From positions 1-40,113 of the forward strand of contig CAJXOS010000050.1 in assembly GCA_913057725.1 (NCBI GenBank): a stretch of 40,113 nucleotides of DNA, in the 5' to 3' direction. The DNA comes from an uncultured Lewinella sp. (lineage in GTDB: Bacteria > Bacteroidota > Bacteroidia > Chitinophagales > Saprospiraceae). Shown in pieces: positions 19,049 to 26,607 of this stretch. The notes under the pieces were generated by a model. It was not told the origin of the DNA. It worked only from the letters and a program-made list of their open reading frames with translations, and searched no databases. The first letter of the stretch is position 1; each line of letters starts with the position of its first letter. Made by a program: the position numbers and the translations under genes.

Positions 19049-19085
19049 AAAAAAAGGTGCGGTAGGGTTCTCGACCCTCCGCACC
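19049..19085 (-). terminator. Rho-independent terminator of the SPFH lipoprotein gene
   Basis: On the minus strand GGTGCGG-AGGGT pairs with ACCCT-CCGCACC (one bulged base, loop CGAGA) and is followed by TTTTTTTGTTC. It begins 25 bp after the stop at 19110. Confidence 0.85.
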
Positions 19086-19109
19086 ATAAACTCTGCACTT
19101 TTTCACTCA

Positions 19110-20006
19110 CTATTTATTGTCCACTAGCTCGGCGGGGATGCCGAGGAATGGAGCTTCGCCACTAGTAATAATTACCTTAGAATTGGTGCTATTCGACATC
19201 AGGTAAAATGCTTCAATAGCACGGTACTTTAGGATTTCAGGGCCTAATGATTCCGACAGTTTCTGATTGGCTTCTGCCTGAGCGTTAGCTTCTAGTAGAA
19301 TAGCGTTGGCTTGGCCCGCCGCTTGGATTTCTACTCGCTGACGATCAGCATCTGCTTGAATGACTGCCGCGTTGCGTTCACCTTCAGCCTGAATCAGCAG
19401 GCGTTCGGCATTACGCGATTCTTGTTGTTTTACGAATTCCATCCGTTGTGCGTCTTGCTCGGCTTGTAGCTTTTCTTCGATAGAGCGAGCCAAGCCTTGC
19501 GGCAACTGGATGCTTTTCATAAGTACGTTCTCAACTACTATTCCTTTCTCTTCCAGGATTTCGGTCATGCGAGTGCGAATTTGCTTTTCGATGATCGCAC
19601 GCTCGCCAGAGTGCATGTCCTTTGCCAGGAAGCGGGCGGTGACATCCGCCGAAGCAGAACGGAACACTGGTAGGATAATCTGCTGTTCGTAGTTCCGGCC
19701 AATGTCTCGCAGAATATTCGGCGCCTCTTCAGGCATAATGCGATAGAGGATGGAAATCTCCGAACTAATGGTCAAACCTTCCTTTGAAGGTAGATTGGAA
19801 CGAATTTCTAGGTTAACGGTGCGGGTGGGTAAGGTGATGATTGTACTGGTAAAGGGGTTGTAAGATCTTGGACCTTCATCAAGTGCCTGGTCGTTGATGC
19901 GACCTAGTCGTTGGCGCACCCCAACTTCGCCAGGGCGAACCACTACACAGCTTGATAAAAGACCAGCGAGAACAAGGCTGAGGCAAACAAATTTTAATGG
20001 TTTCAT
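19110..20006 (-). CDS. Lipoprotein of the SPFH/prohibitin (band 7) family
   Basis: 298 residues. The N-terminus MKPLKFVCLSLVLAGLLSSC is a lipoprotein signal with the lipobox LSSC (Cys20), in place of the transmembrane anchor usual for HflK/HflC and prohibitins. The SPFH domain follows (VVVRPGEVGVRQRLGRI, about 22-190). A long Ala/Glu/Gln-rich coiled coil at about 185-265 (EKLQAEQDAQRMEFVKQQES onward) is typical of the family and drives ring assembly. Prohibitin-like proteins scaffold membrane microdomains and restrain proteases such as FtsH. Lipid anchoring implies this one acts on the periplasmic face or the outer membrane, which is inference. It is a single-gene unit with its own terminator. 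Confidence 0.88.
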   Translation of the reverse strand: MKPLKFVCLSLVLAGLLSSCVVVRPGEVGVRQRLGRINDQALDEGPRSYNPFTSTIITLPTRTVNLEIRSNLPSKEGLTISSEISILYRIMPEEAPNILRDIGRNYEQQIILPVFRSASADVTARFLAKDMHSGERAIIEKQIRTRMTEILEEKGIVVENVLMKSIQLPQGLARSIEEKLQAEQDAQRMEFVKQQESRNAERLLIQAEGERNAAVIQADADRQRVEIQAAGQANAILLEANAQAEANQKLSESLGPEILKYRAIEAFYLMSNSTNSKVIITSGEAPFLGIPAELVDNK

Positions 20007-20328
20007 TGGCGCGACATTTGGTTATTTGGTAGTTTTGCTATTATAAGAAATAGCTATACTGATTTGTTCGTGCAGCTTGTTGAATTTATACACGCACAAG
20101 TGTATGAAGGAGCATCAATCGACCTCGGAAAGGATAGTGAGAAAACACCTGTGTGAGATTGATTTTCACTGCGCGTAATTATGAGTGTATTAGTTTAATG
20201 TGCTTGTTTTCAGGCGATTAAATTACGTTTTTGCCCCAAAGAAAGAGCCCCATCGGAATATTACATTCTCCGATGAGGCTCCCACAGTCTCTACGTACAT
20301 TTAGTAGGGTTTTCACTAATAATATTTC
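20007..20328. other. 322-bp intergenic region upstream of the SPFH gene
   Basis: It holds the promoter side of the SPFH gene (no exact TAnnTTTG box seen), a small 6-bp hairpin ATACAC/GTGTAT at 20088-20105, and the terminator of the amidase gene near its right end. No plausible ORF or RNA gene was seen. Confidence 0.4.
20245..20281 (-). terminator. Terminator of the amidase gene
   Basis: On the minus strand GAGCCTCATCGGA pairs with TCCGATGGGGCTC (13 bp, one mismatch, loop of 11 nt) and is followed by TTTCTTTGG. It lies 47 bp beyond the amidase stop. Confidence 0.75.
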
Positions 20329-21930
20329 TTAATCTTCCGTCAGGAAGCGTGGTGCGCGACGATGTTTTGTCCCTTGTTCAAAGCCGTAAGCGATCTCAAT
20401 TAGCAGTGGCTCTGTCCATGCTTGTCCGAAGAAGGATATGCCAACAGGTAGTTCATCTACAAACCCCATAGGCACGGTAATATTCGGATAGCCGGCTCGG
20501 GCAGCAGGGGAGGAGCTTCCTAGTTGGAAATGGTCTCCGTTGACCCAATCCGTTTGCCAAGCGGGGCTTCCGGTAGGAGCAATAATCGCTTGCAGTTGAT
20601 TTTCCTCCATCACCTTATCAATACCTTCTTCTCGGCTTAGGCGCATCATTTCAGAAAGTGCTTCTTGATACGCTTCCTCCTCTAGTGGGCCTTTTTCCTG
20701 AGCCATCTCCAGGTAGCGTTGATCGTAGTGCTTGAGCTCTATAGAATCAGCTTGGTTGAATGCGATCAACTCCTCAACGGATTTAATTGGAGCGTCTGGT
20801 CCCAGTGAGGCGAAGTACTTGTTTAGGCCATCTTTGTATTCATACAACATGATTTGGAAGGAATGGCGACCGGCAGTCCCGTCCACCAGCTGCTCCAGTT
20901 CAATGATCTCAGCACCTTGAGATTCCATGAATGCTACGGCTTGTGCAAAGAGGGAATCAACCTTGTAATGGTTTCCGAGTGGCTGCGTATACACACCAAT
21001 TCGCTTTCCGGCCAGTCCATCAGCCTTCAAGAACTGGGTATAGTCATCGTAAGTCTTATTCTCACTGTCGAGTGTTTTGCTATCGGCTGGGTCGATACCA
21101 ATCATTCCGGCTAGTCCGATGGCTGCATCACGCACAGTCCGTGCCATTGGGCCAGGCGTATCTTGGGTAAAGGAAATAGGAATAACGCCACTTCGACTAA
21201 TAAGGCCAACCGTAGGCTTGATTCCAACGATACCGTTTGCGTGTGAAGGGCAGACAATAGAGCCATTCGTCTCGGTACCTACTGCCAGTACAGTCAGGTT
21301 AGCAGAAACGGAGGCTCCTGATCCAGCTGAGGAGCCGCAAGGGTTGCGAGTAATCACATATGGGTTCTTGGTTTGGCCACCAACGCCACTCCAACCGCTA
21401 GATGACATCTGGCCTCTGAAGTTGGCCCATTCACTTAGATTGGCTTTACCAAGAATGAGAGCTCCGGCTTCGCGCAGTTGCTTAGTGAGGTAGCTGTCTT
21501 GTAGCGGGTGAGAGTTGGCTAAAGCCCTAGAACCTGCTGTGGTAGGCATTTTGTCCTGGGTGTCAATATTATCCTTCAGAATCACCGGAATCCCGTGGAG
21601 TGGACCTCTACTATTGCCGGCAGCTAACTCTTCATCCAATGCTCTTGCAATTTCAAGGGCATCGGGGTTGGTGATGATGATCGAATGCAGCGCAGGCCCA
21701 TTTTGGTCGATAGCTTCAATGCGATCCAAGTAGGCTTGTGTAAGCTCCTCAATAGTATAGGTGCCAGCCTCGTAGGCGGCTTGAATATCGGCAATCGTGA
21801 TTTCTTCTAACTCAATATCTGTGGTTGCAGACGATTCCGAGGAAGGAGCAGAACACGCCATTGTAGATAACAGTAGGCAAAGAGCTAACAGACTTGGTAA
21901 AGTATGGAGAAGGGTAGGGCACTTTTTCAT
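20329..21930 (-). CDS. Amidase-signature family lipoprotein
   Basis: 533 residues from the ATG at 21930. The frame is open for 21 more codons upstream, but the 21930 start gives a clean lipoprotein signal (MKKCPTLLHTLPSLLALCLL then LSTMAC, Cys26). The amidase-signature catalytic triad is visible: Lys119 in HGIPVILKDNID, cis-Ser200 in NPCGSSAGSGA and nucleophile Ser224 in GTETNGSIVCPS. Family members hydrolyse amide bonds. Export as a lipoprotein rules out a GatA role in tRNA charging and points to a periplasmic or surface amidohydrolase; the substrate is unknown. The end (HRRAPRFLTED) matches the usual family tail. It is a lone gene with its own terminator. Confidence 0.9.
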   Translation of the reverse strand: MKKCPTLLHTLPSLLALCLLLSTMACSAPSSESSATTDIELEEITIADIQAAYEAGTYTIEELTQAYLDRIEAIDQNGPALHSIIITNPDALEIARALDEELAAGNSRGPLHGIPVILKDNIDTQDKMPTTAGSRALANSHPLQDSYLTKQLREAGALILGKANLSEWANFRGQMSSSGWSGVGGQTKNPYVITRNPCGSSAGSGASVSANLTVLAVGTETNGSIVCPSHANGIVGIKPTVGLISRSGVIPISFTQDTPGPMARTVRDAAIGLAGMIGIDPADSKTLDSENKTYDDYTQFLKADGLAGKRIGVYTQPLGNHYKVDSLFAQAVAFMESQGAEIIELEQLVDGTAGRHSFQIMLYEYKDGLNKYFASLGPDAPIKSVEELIAFNQADSIELKHYDQRYLEMAQEKGPLEEEAYQEALSEMMRLSREEGIDKVMEENQLQAIIAPTGSPAWQTDWVNGDHFQLGSSSPAARAGYPNITVPMGFVDELPVGISFFGQAWTEPLLIEIAYGFEQGTKHRRAPRFLTED

Positions 21931-22234
21931 ACGTCGTATTTTTTTCGAAAAATAAGGAACAGCACGAAAACAAATTGTGATTTTGTTTTTCATAATCGTT
22001 AGCTAAACGCTTCACTTTAAGTATGCTAGCTATTTGAAAAACTTGGAAAAATCGCACTTTGTTTTCTACGCAATAATAAGGAACAGATAACTTCTTCGTC
22101 AACAGGAGAAGTAGTGACTTGTTGTGAATCGAATAGGCCTGTCCGTCAACAGACAAGCCCACACAGTGCCATTTCGGTCTGTGTGGGCTTGTAATAAGCG
22201 CCTAGATACCTGGCGCTATATGCCTTGAGTATTC
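21931..22234. other. 304-bp AT-rich intergenic region
   Basis: It holds the amidase promoter side and, at 22153-22192, a strong hairpin that ends the next minus-strand gene. A smaller hairpin-like CTTCT/AGAAG lies near 22090. The open frames here have no family resemblance and cross the amidase start. Confidence 0.4.
22153..22192 (-). terminator. Perfect 14-bp hairpin, probable terminator of the small secreted-protein gene
   Basis: ACAAGCCCACACAG (22153-22166) pairs exactly with CTGTGTGGGCTTGT (22179-22192) over a 12-nt loop, 43 bp after the stop at 22235. It has no good U-tract, so an mRNA 3'-end protecting hairpin is an alternative. Confidence 0.55.
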
Positions 22235-22705
22235 CTACTGACCTCTTCGTTGTGAAAGGGTAGGGAAGGTTGCACCAGTGTAGTGGTTAAAGGTACGCTG
22301 GCTTTGTACCGGCAGTTTATACTGACCAATAAACCCAGCTAATAAGGCCTGAATTTCTTTTTCTTCGACGAGCCGAGAGTCCGGGCGAAGTAGGAAGCCC
22401 AATTGATCGATGCTACCATCAGGTGCCCAGAATACATGTAGCCAAAGGCGAACACCATTGAGGTCATAGTTCTGACTAGCAGCATAGCTGTCAATGTTCT
22501 GCTGCATGTCTAGCCAGCTTTCGAATGCTTTTGTGATATCTCCGCCAGTTGCCTCTAATAAAGACTGTGTATAGGAAGAGGTAAGCTGCTCATAACGCTG
22601 TTCTTCTGCTCCAAGAACAAAGACTTTACTCATTGATCCAGACTGAGCCTGACAGACTACCGTAAAGCAAAGTGCGAAAAGTAGGGGAAGAAAATTGTGC
22701 TTCAT
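22235..22705 (-). CDS. Small secreted protein of unknown function
   Basis: 156 residues from the ATG at 22705. The frame begins earlier (ATG at 22735), but the -7 promoter box overlaps that earlier ATG, and the later start gives a clean signal peptide (MKHNFLPLLFALCFTVVCQAQ). The mature part is short and mixed alpha/beta, with the segment NGVRLWLHVFWAPDGSIDQL and a Q/T/R-rich end (YTGATFPTLSQRRGQ). The N-G-x-R-x-x-x-x-V-x-W-x-x-D-G pattern faintly recalls TonB C-terminal-like domains common in this phylum, but this is not strong enough for a call. It probably acts in the periplasm. Confidence 0.7.
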   Translation of the reverse strand: MKHNFLPLLFALCFTVVCQAQSGSMSKVFVLGAEEQRYEQLTSSYTQSLLEATGGDITKAFESWLDMQQNIDSYAASQNYDLNGVRLWLHVFWAPDGSIDQLGFLLRPDSRLVEEKEIQALLAGFIGQYKLPVQSQRTFNHYTGATFPTLSQRRGQ

Positions 22706-22732
22706 TTTTGGGAAATTATATCGATTATACGC

Positions 22733-22740
22733 CAAAGGTA
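22733..22740 (-). promoter_or_regulatory. -7 promoter element TACCTTTG of the small secreted-protein gene
   Basis: Exact TAnnTTTG match on the minus strand, 27 bp upstream of the ATG at 22705 and overlapping the earlier in-frame ATG at 22735, so it decides the start. No clear -33 element. Confidence 0.5.
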
Positions 22741-22907
22741 AGGAACTGAGGCCAATAATTTCAGTGTTGACCAGGTAGGCTCCTTTGACGCTTTTTAGCT
22801 CCTGTTCGTCTAAAGAATAGGCCCTAATGGAGAAAACTTCGCATCTTTACCCAGTCATCAGTGTCGTAATGTTGTTAAATTATCAGACCAACTAATCAGA
22901 TCAACAT

Positions 22908-23513
22908 ATGATCATTGATTTTCTTTGTGCCATTGTAGCCTTGTATGGTTTTTATGTCGGCTACTCCCGTGGTATCATCAAAACGGTACTGACGACGGTC
23001 TCCTTCCTTATCGGCTTTATGGCGGCTGCGAAGTTTAGTCCAACGGTCTCTACGATGCTGCAAGAGTGGTTCAATGAGGCCCCTGGTGCGCTTTTGCTGC
23101 CAACAGCTTTCATATTGACATTTATCTTGACCCTGGTTCTATTCCGTATGCTAGCAAACGGGCTGGAAGGAATGCTTGAGGCTGTCAATATCAACTTCAT
23201 TAACCAAGTTGCTGGTGGAGGAATCTCAATGCTATTCTTTGTATTCCTGTATAGCGTTATGGTCTCTTTTGCTGATAATTCCCGGATGATCGATCCGGAT
23301 ACTAAAGAGGATTCCTTTACCTACGAGATCCTTGAACCAGTGCCTGATTATGCCTGGGCCTTAGGAAAATCCGTTTGGCCGGTTTTCCAGGAATTCTATC
23401 AGTATGCATTGGATGTAATGGATCAGATTGATACCCAGGTACAGCGTCAAGAAAACGACCGATTCTTTGATATCGAAGAAGATGAAGAAACAGAGCGTCC
23501 AAGAAGGTACTGA
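22908..23513 (+). CDS. CvpA family membrane protein
   Basis: 201 residues with four predicted membrane spans (about 2-20, 25-45, 63-85 and 98-120) and the family pattern DFLCAIVALYGFYVGYSRGIIKTVLT at its start, with conserved small residues and the G-x-x-R-G turn. The C-terminal about 80 residues are soluble and end in an acidic/basic tail (DIEEDEETERPRRY). CvpA proteins are inner-membrane proteins first named for colicin V production; in other bacteria they affect envelope homeostasis and bile or antimicrobial tolerance, and their biochemical activity is unsettled. The gene ends 8 bp before the convergent stop of the next minus-strand gene, with no terminator between. Confidence 0.88.
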   Translation: MIIDFLCAIVALYGFYVGYSRGIIKTVLTTVSFLIGFMAAAKFSPTVSTMLQEWFNEAPGALLLPTAFILTFILTLVLFRMLANGLEGMLEAVNINFINQVAGGGISMLFFVFLYSVMVSFADNSRMIDPDTKEDSFTYEILEPVPDYAWALGKSVWPVFQEFYQYALDVMDQIDTQVQRQENDRFFDIEEDEETERPRRY

Positions 23514-23521
23514 CGCCCTAA

Positions 23522-23995
23522 TTAGTCTTCATATCCATTCCAGCGCCGCCAGATCGATACCACTAGTCGTATTGGCAGTACCGCACAAGCAATAACGGAT
23601 CCTACACCGAACAGCAGCATTTCACTTCTGATGTAGCTCATCATTCCTTCCTGATCTGGGCGTGGTAGGCTCCCTACCACCGCTTCGATTCCATTTTCAT
23701 CCAGATAGGTCTGAAATGCATTGATCTCCTGTACTAGGAGGAATGCTAACCAGAGACAAATAAATATGAGTGCCGCTTTGAGTATACGCCACTTGGCCAA
23801 AAATGTAAAGCGAAGCTGAAAGATGTATCGCGTGAAGGTGATCATTACCACAATGAACGCCACATTAGGCCAAAGAAAGTTATAGTCCGGTAAACGGTAG
23901 AGAATAGGACCAAGAATCACAGCTGCGACAACAGCGGTTATTAGTAGCCAAATGAGTTCCAATCGGAAGAGGAGGGGGCGGGTTTGCTCCATCAA
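23522..23995 (-). CDS. Four-span membrane protein of unknown function
   Basis: 157 residues. Hydrophobic stretches near 10-30 (LELIWLLITAVVAAVILGPI), 39-60, 70-90 (KAALIFICLWLAFLLVQEI) and 122-145 (LLFGVGSVIACAVLPIRLVV) predict four membrane spans. A soluble loop between spans three and four carries FQTYLDENGIEAVVGSLPRP. Similar small membrane proteins are common in Bacteroidota and lack an assigned function. The start could be either of the two adjacent Met codons. It converges on cvpA at an 8-bp gap, and the 393-bp region upstream is rich in palindromes. Confidence 0.75.
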   Translation of the reverse strand: MMEQTRPLLFRLELIWLLITAVVAAVILGPILYRLPDYNFLWPNVAFIVVMITFTRYIFQLRFTFLAKWRILKAALIFICLWLAFLLVQEINAFQTYLDENGIEAVVGSLPRPDQEGMMSYIRSEMLLFGVGSVIACAVLPIRLVVSIWRRWNGYED

Positions 23996-24261
23996 GTTTT
24001 ATTTAGAAAGACAAATGTACAATAGAAGGGTTCACGGAACTACGTCTAAGGTTGTTTTTTACTTCAAGAGGATATTGGCCTTTTCGACAGTCTAATGTAA
24101 TGTTGCGTAATAATCTATTTATCAGTCGTTTGAATAAATAATTAATATATATTTAAAAAAATACCTTAAATTTGTGACCTATTGTAGTCCCTCCCGTCCC
24201 AATTCTGTACAGTGTTAACAAACACTCACCACTCCAAAACACCAGAGTAATACCGTTTCAA

Positions 24262-24304
24262 ACGAATTCTGCCAGAGAAGCATCGCTTCTCTGGCAGAAT
24301 TCGT
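24262..24304. repeat. Perfect 20-bp inverted repeat with 3-nt loop
   Basis: ACGAATTCTGCCAGAGAAGC (24262-24281) is the exact reverse complement of 24285-24304, with loop ATC. It is the longest perfect stem in the window. It is not followed by a T-run on the plus strand and by only TTTG on the minus strand. Confidence 0.9.
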
Positions 24305-24357
24305 CGTATTGGTAAACACAAGAAGTAATTTTGTAGGTTAACCTACAAGGGGGATTC

Positions 24358-24381
24358 GAAGGGAACCTGCTGGTTCCCTTC
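24358..24381. terminator. 10-bp hairpin, possible terminator
   Basis: GAAGGGAACC / GGTTCCCTTC with loop TGCT, 7 bp past the stop of the minus-strand gene ending at 24389. The T-rich side (ATTCGTTTTAG) lies on the plus strand, so it suits a plus-strand transcript better. On the minus strand it is followed by CGAATCCCCC. Confidence 0.45.
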
Positions 24382-24388
24382 ATTCGTT

Positions 24389-25855
24389 TTAGCGCTTTGC
24401 TTGATCCCGTTGAATTACTTCGTCAATCTGATTTACATTGAGATTCTTGGCGATGATCTTCCGATCAGGACCTAGGACATACACCTCTGGAGTAACATTC
24501 ACAAAATAAGTCTTGTATATGGCCCGATTGGATGGATCAAAGACATTGGTCCAACTCATGCCTGTTTTGGCAATGTAGTTTTTCCAAAGGGCATCTTCTG
24601 TGTCAACAGCTATGGCATAGACATCTACTAAGGCCGGGCGCTGCTGCTGCCATTTGCGGTGCAGGTTGACCAACACTGGCGTTTGTTCCTGACAGTGTTC
24701 GCAATCTGGATTGTACATGTAGACTACGATGTAGGGAGCGGTCAGATCATAAATAGCGCGGAGCTGCCCATTTTCATCCGGAGCTTGCACATTTGGCCCA
24801 GCTTGTCCAATGAGGCTATTAGCCATCTCATCCGCTCGCAGCTGTAGTGCGTAAGTATTTGTGGAGTCTGACCAGAACGCTCGATCATAAGTAAAATGGT
24901 TCTTTACCATATGTACCCATACGGCTTCCGAATCCATAAGTGTAGTCTTTGTCGGCTCATATTTGAGCGCTACATAGTTCGCTATATACTGGTAGTACTC
25001 TGATTGTTCGAGAGTAGGTAGTTGGTTGATTAGGCGCTCAGTAGACAGTATAATGGAATCTGGTTGTTGTGGAGTGAACTCTTCATAATAGCGCTTGATC
25101 TTGTTGAAGATTACTGGCGTACTCATGAGACGTTCGTCCGAGAAATCGACATTATCCCAAAACTCCATTCGGTATGCCGTTACCTGCTGGTCATTTGGTA
25201 AATCTTTGCGTAAAGTCGGATTTTGCCCAGCCCGCTTGAAGATGGTAAAGAAGCTATTTGGGTTGGCTTCAAAGATGCCATCTAGGTAGTTTCGTCTGGC
25301 ATCAATAACAATCTGGCGCTGTTGTTCTAAAGATTGGTACTCGGCGCTGTTTTTATCCAACGATTGCATCTGGTTATTGTAAGGAGCAATTCGTTGCTGA
25401 TAATCGGCCTCATAACGCAGATTGTCATAAAGCAGTTGATTGTCCACACTACCTTCTACCTGCATGAGCCCTTGCAAATCACTGGTCGCAGTGGTCATGG
25501 TGAAGGTTTGATCCTCCGTGACCATCACTTGGAAATTGCTATTGTCCGGTAGTAGGACAAAGTATATGCCTTGTTTGTACGGCTCGTTCTTCTTGAATTG
25601 CGCTCGTCCATTGGCATCGCTCTGTACTTCGTCTGCCAGAAACTGCTGGTCGTTCAGTATCCCGATTAGGCGAACGGTGGCAGTTCCTAAACCATTTATT
25701 TGGAAAGTAAAGTCGGCGTTTTCTGCTGCCGGACGAGTAGTTGTTTCGGTAGAGCCCGAAAGTTGATCATTCTCCGCTCCAGTGGCGCTGCATTGCCAAC
25801 AACCGCCTCCGATCAGTAGTAATAAGCCAATTAGTGTCCAGTTTTTCATGCGCAT
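24389..25855 (-). CDS. Thioredoxin-fold lipoprotein (DUF4369/DUF5106-like with redoxin domain)
   Basis: 488 residues. The N-terminus (MRMKNWTLIGLLLLIGGGC) is a lipoprotein signal; Met3 (25849) is an equally good start. A beta-rich domain follows (FTFQINGLGTATVRLIGILN; QFLADEVQSDANGRAQF) in the style of DUF4369, then a helical middle as in DUF5106 proteins, and a C-terminal thioredoxin-like domain from about residue 350 with the redox motif C-E-H-C in YNPDCEHCQEQTP near 382 and a cis-Pro segment VNVTPEVYVLG. Bacteroidota use such proteins for thiol-disulfide exchange in the periplasm. The CEHC motif replaces the classic CGPC or CxHC forms and should still be redox-active. The partner is unknown. 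Confidence 0.87.
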   Translation of the reverse strand: MRMKNWTLIGLLLLIGGGCWQCSATGAENDQLSGSTETTTRPAAENADFTFQINGLGTATVRLIGILNDQQFLADEVQSDANGRAQFKKNEPYKQGIYFVLLPDNSNFQVMVTEDQTFTMTTATSDLQGLMQVEGSVDNQLLYDNLRYEADYQQRIAPYNNQMQSLDKNSAEYQSLEQQRQIVIDARRNYLDGIFEANPNSFFTIFKRAGQNPTLRKDLPNDQQVTAYRMEFWDNVDFSDERLMSTPVIFNKIKRYYEEFTPQQPDSIILSTERLINQLPTLEQSEYYQYIANYVALKYEPTKTTLMDSEAVWVHMVKNHFTYDRAFWSDSTNTYALQLRADEMANSLIGQAGPNVQAPDENGQLRAIYDLTAPYIVVYMYNPDCEHCQEQTPVLVNLHRKWQQQRPALVDVYAIAVDTEDALWKNYIAKTGMSWTNVFDPSNRAIYKTYFVNVTPEVYVLGPDRKIIAKNLNVNQIDEVIQRDQAKR

Positions 25856-25884
25856 TACGAACTTGTAGATTTAGCATTCATCGG

Positions 25885-25914
25885 CGAAAATAGCAAACAT
25901 TGGCCCGAAGCCAA
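25885..25914 (-). promoter_or_regulatory. Promoter of the thioredoxin-fold lipoprotein gene (TTG - 19 bp - TATTTTCG)
   Basis: On the minus strand TTG (25912-25914) and TATTTTCG (25885-25892, 7 of 8 positions of TAnnTTTG) are spaced by 19 bp, 30 bp upstream of the ATG. It sits back to back with a plus-strand -7 box at 25916-25923. Confidence 0.45.
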
Positions 25915-25915
25915 T

Positions 25916-25923
25916 TACCTTTG
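25916..25923 (+). promoter_or_regulatory. -7 promoter element TACCTTTG, reading toward the YkgJ-type gene
   Basis: Exact TAnnTTTG match on the plus strand with about 135 bp to the ATG at 26063, which would give a long leader. Divergent from the minus-strand promoter 2 bp away. Between the two -7 boxes lies the inverted repeat TTGGC-N5-GCCAA (25900-25914). Confidence 0.4.
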
Positions 25924-26062
25924 CGGCATGAAACGAGCATGATTTTGTTTAATCACAATTTCGCAGTAGGAAATGATTAAAGAAATTCATGGGAGAGCGC
26001 AGCAGTTCCAGGTGTGAAAAAGTTTTCTGTATTCTGGCGCAGCCGCAGAAAAATTTTAACGC

Positions 26063-26572
26063 ATGAAAGCAAGGAATCTTTCTGAGATACTTCCCAATAT
26101 TAAGGCCTTAGCGAAAGAAGAGCGCAAGAGTACCCGTAAATACTTCACCCGCTTGGCAAAGCGGCCTCCACGAAACCTGGATCAGGTGATGGGTGGACTA
26201 CATGAGGACACCTTTTCTGAATTCGATTGTTTGGAGTGCGCTAATTGCTGCAAAACGACCAGCCCGATTTTTCGGGACATTGATATTGACCGTATTGCGC
26301 AGCATCTGGGAATCCGTCCGGCAGCGCTAGTGGACAAATACTTGCACCTAGATGAAGACGGAGATTATGTCTTGAACTCTTCACCTTGCCCCTTTCTGGG
26401 CCCGGATAATTACTGCTCGATATATGAAGCCCGTCCTCGAGCTTGCCGTGAATACCCACACACCGACCGCAAGAACTTTCATCAGATTCTGGACCTGACG
26501 CTAAAGAATACCAGTGTGTGTCCGGCTACCCTAAGAATTATTCAACGGTTGAAGGCCGAGTTACCAGTCTAG
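26063..26572 (+). CDS. YkgJ-type cysteine-cluster protein (putative metal-binding)
   Basis: 169 residues. The family's conserved cysteines are all visible: Cys56, 59, 62 and 63 in FDCLECANCCKTTSP, then Cys109, 118 and 128 in SSPCPFLGPDNYCSIYEARP and RACREYP. This cluster (CxxCxxCC ... CPFL ... C.IY..RP..CR.YP) defines the YkgJ / zinc- or iron-chelating family, which is thought to bind Fe-S or Zn; the reaction is unknown for most members. The N-terminal 50 residues are basic and helical. It is 73 bp upstream of paaZ on the same strand, but paaZ has its own promoter and operator, so they may be independent. Confidence 0.88.
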   Translation: MKARNLSEILPNIKALAKEERKSTRKYFTRLAKRPPRNLDQVMGGLHEDTFSEFDCLECANCCKTTSPIFRDIDIDRIAQHLGIRPAALVDKYLHLDEDGDYVLNSSPCPFLGPDNYCSIYEARPRACREYPHTDRKNFHQILDLTLKNTSVCPATLRIIQRLKAELPV

Positions 26573-26607
26573 CAGGAATCTAGTTAGGCGGGCTATCCCA
26601 AAAATCG

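Larger units (their letters stand above)
23996..24388. other. 393-bp palindrome-rich intergenic region
   Basis: Between two minus-strand genes. The left half is very AT-rich and ends in the -7-like box TAAATTTG (24167-24174, plus strand). The right half carries, in order: AGTGTT/AACACT (24211-24226), a perfect 20-bp inverted repeat (24262-24304), the perfect 18-bp palindrome TTGTAGGTTAACCTACAA (24331-24348) and the 10-bp hairpin GAAGGGAACC/GGTTCCCTTC (24358-24381). No protein-coding frame fits. Confidence 0.6.
24181..24392 (+). ncRNA. Candidate structured small RNA
   Basis: The exact -7 box TAAATTTG (24167-24174) stands on the plus strand with no plus-strand gene behind it for more than 1.8 kb. 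The following about 210 bp hold four hairpins, the last followed by ATTCGTTTTAG, which would serve as a terminator. This fits a small RNA antisense at its 3' end to the thioredoxin-fold gene. There is no -33 box at normal spacing and no match to a known RNA family could be recognised. Alternative: the hairpins are terminators and processing signals of the minus-strand gene ending at 24389. Confidence 0.25.

Noticed and set aside
18899-19087. 62-codon minus-strand frame upstream of the Old Yellow Enzyme gene
   Set aside because: Begins inside the terminator of the SPFH gene and overlaps the reductase start; composition looks non-coding.
20329-21930. GatA subunit of the aspartyl/glutamyl-tRNA amidotransferase
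   Set aside because: The same triad is present, but the lipoprotein signal places the protein outside the cytoplasm and no gatB or gatC is adjacent.
21812-22162. 116-codon minus-strand frame across the amidase start
   Set aside because: Overlaps the amidase coding start and its promoter region, the product looks random, and its start lies inside a terminator hairpin.
24350-24361. GGGGATTCGAAGGG as a T-arm of a tRNA gene
   Set aside because: No acceptor, D-arm or anticodon stem can be built around it; the bases belong to the adjoining hairpin.
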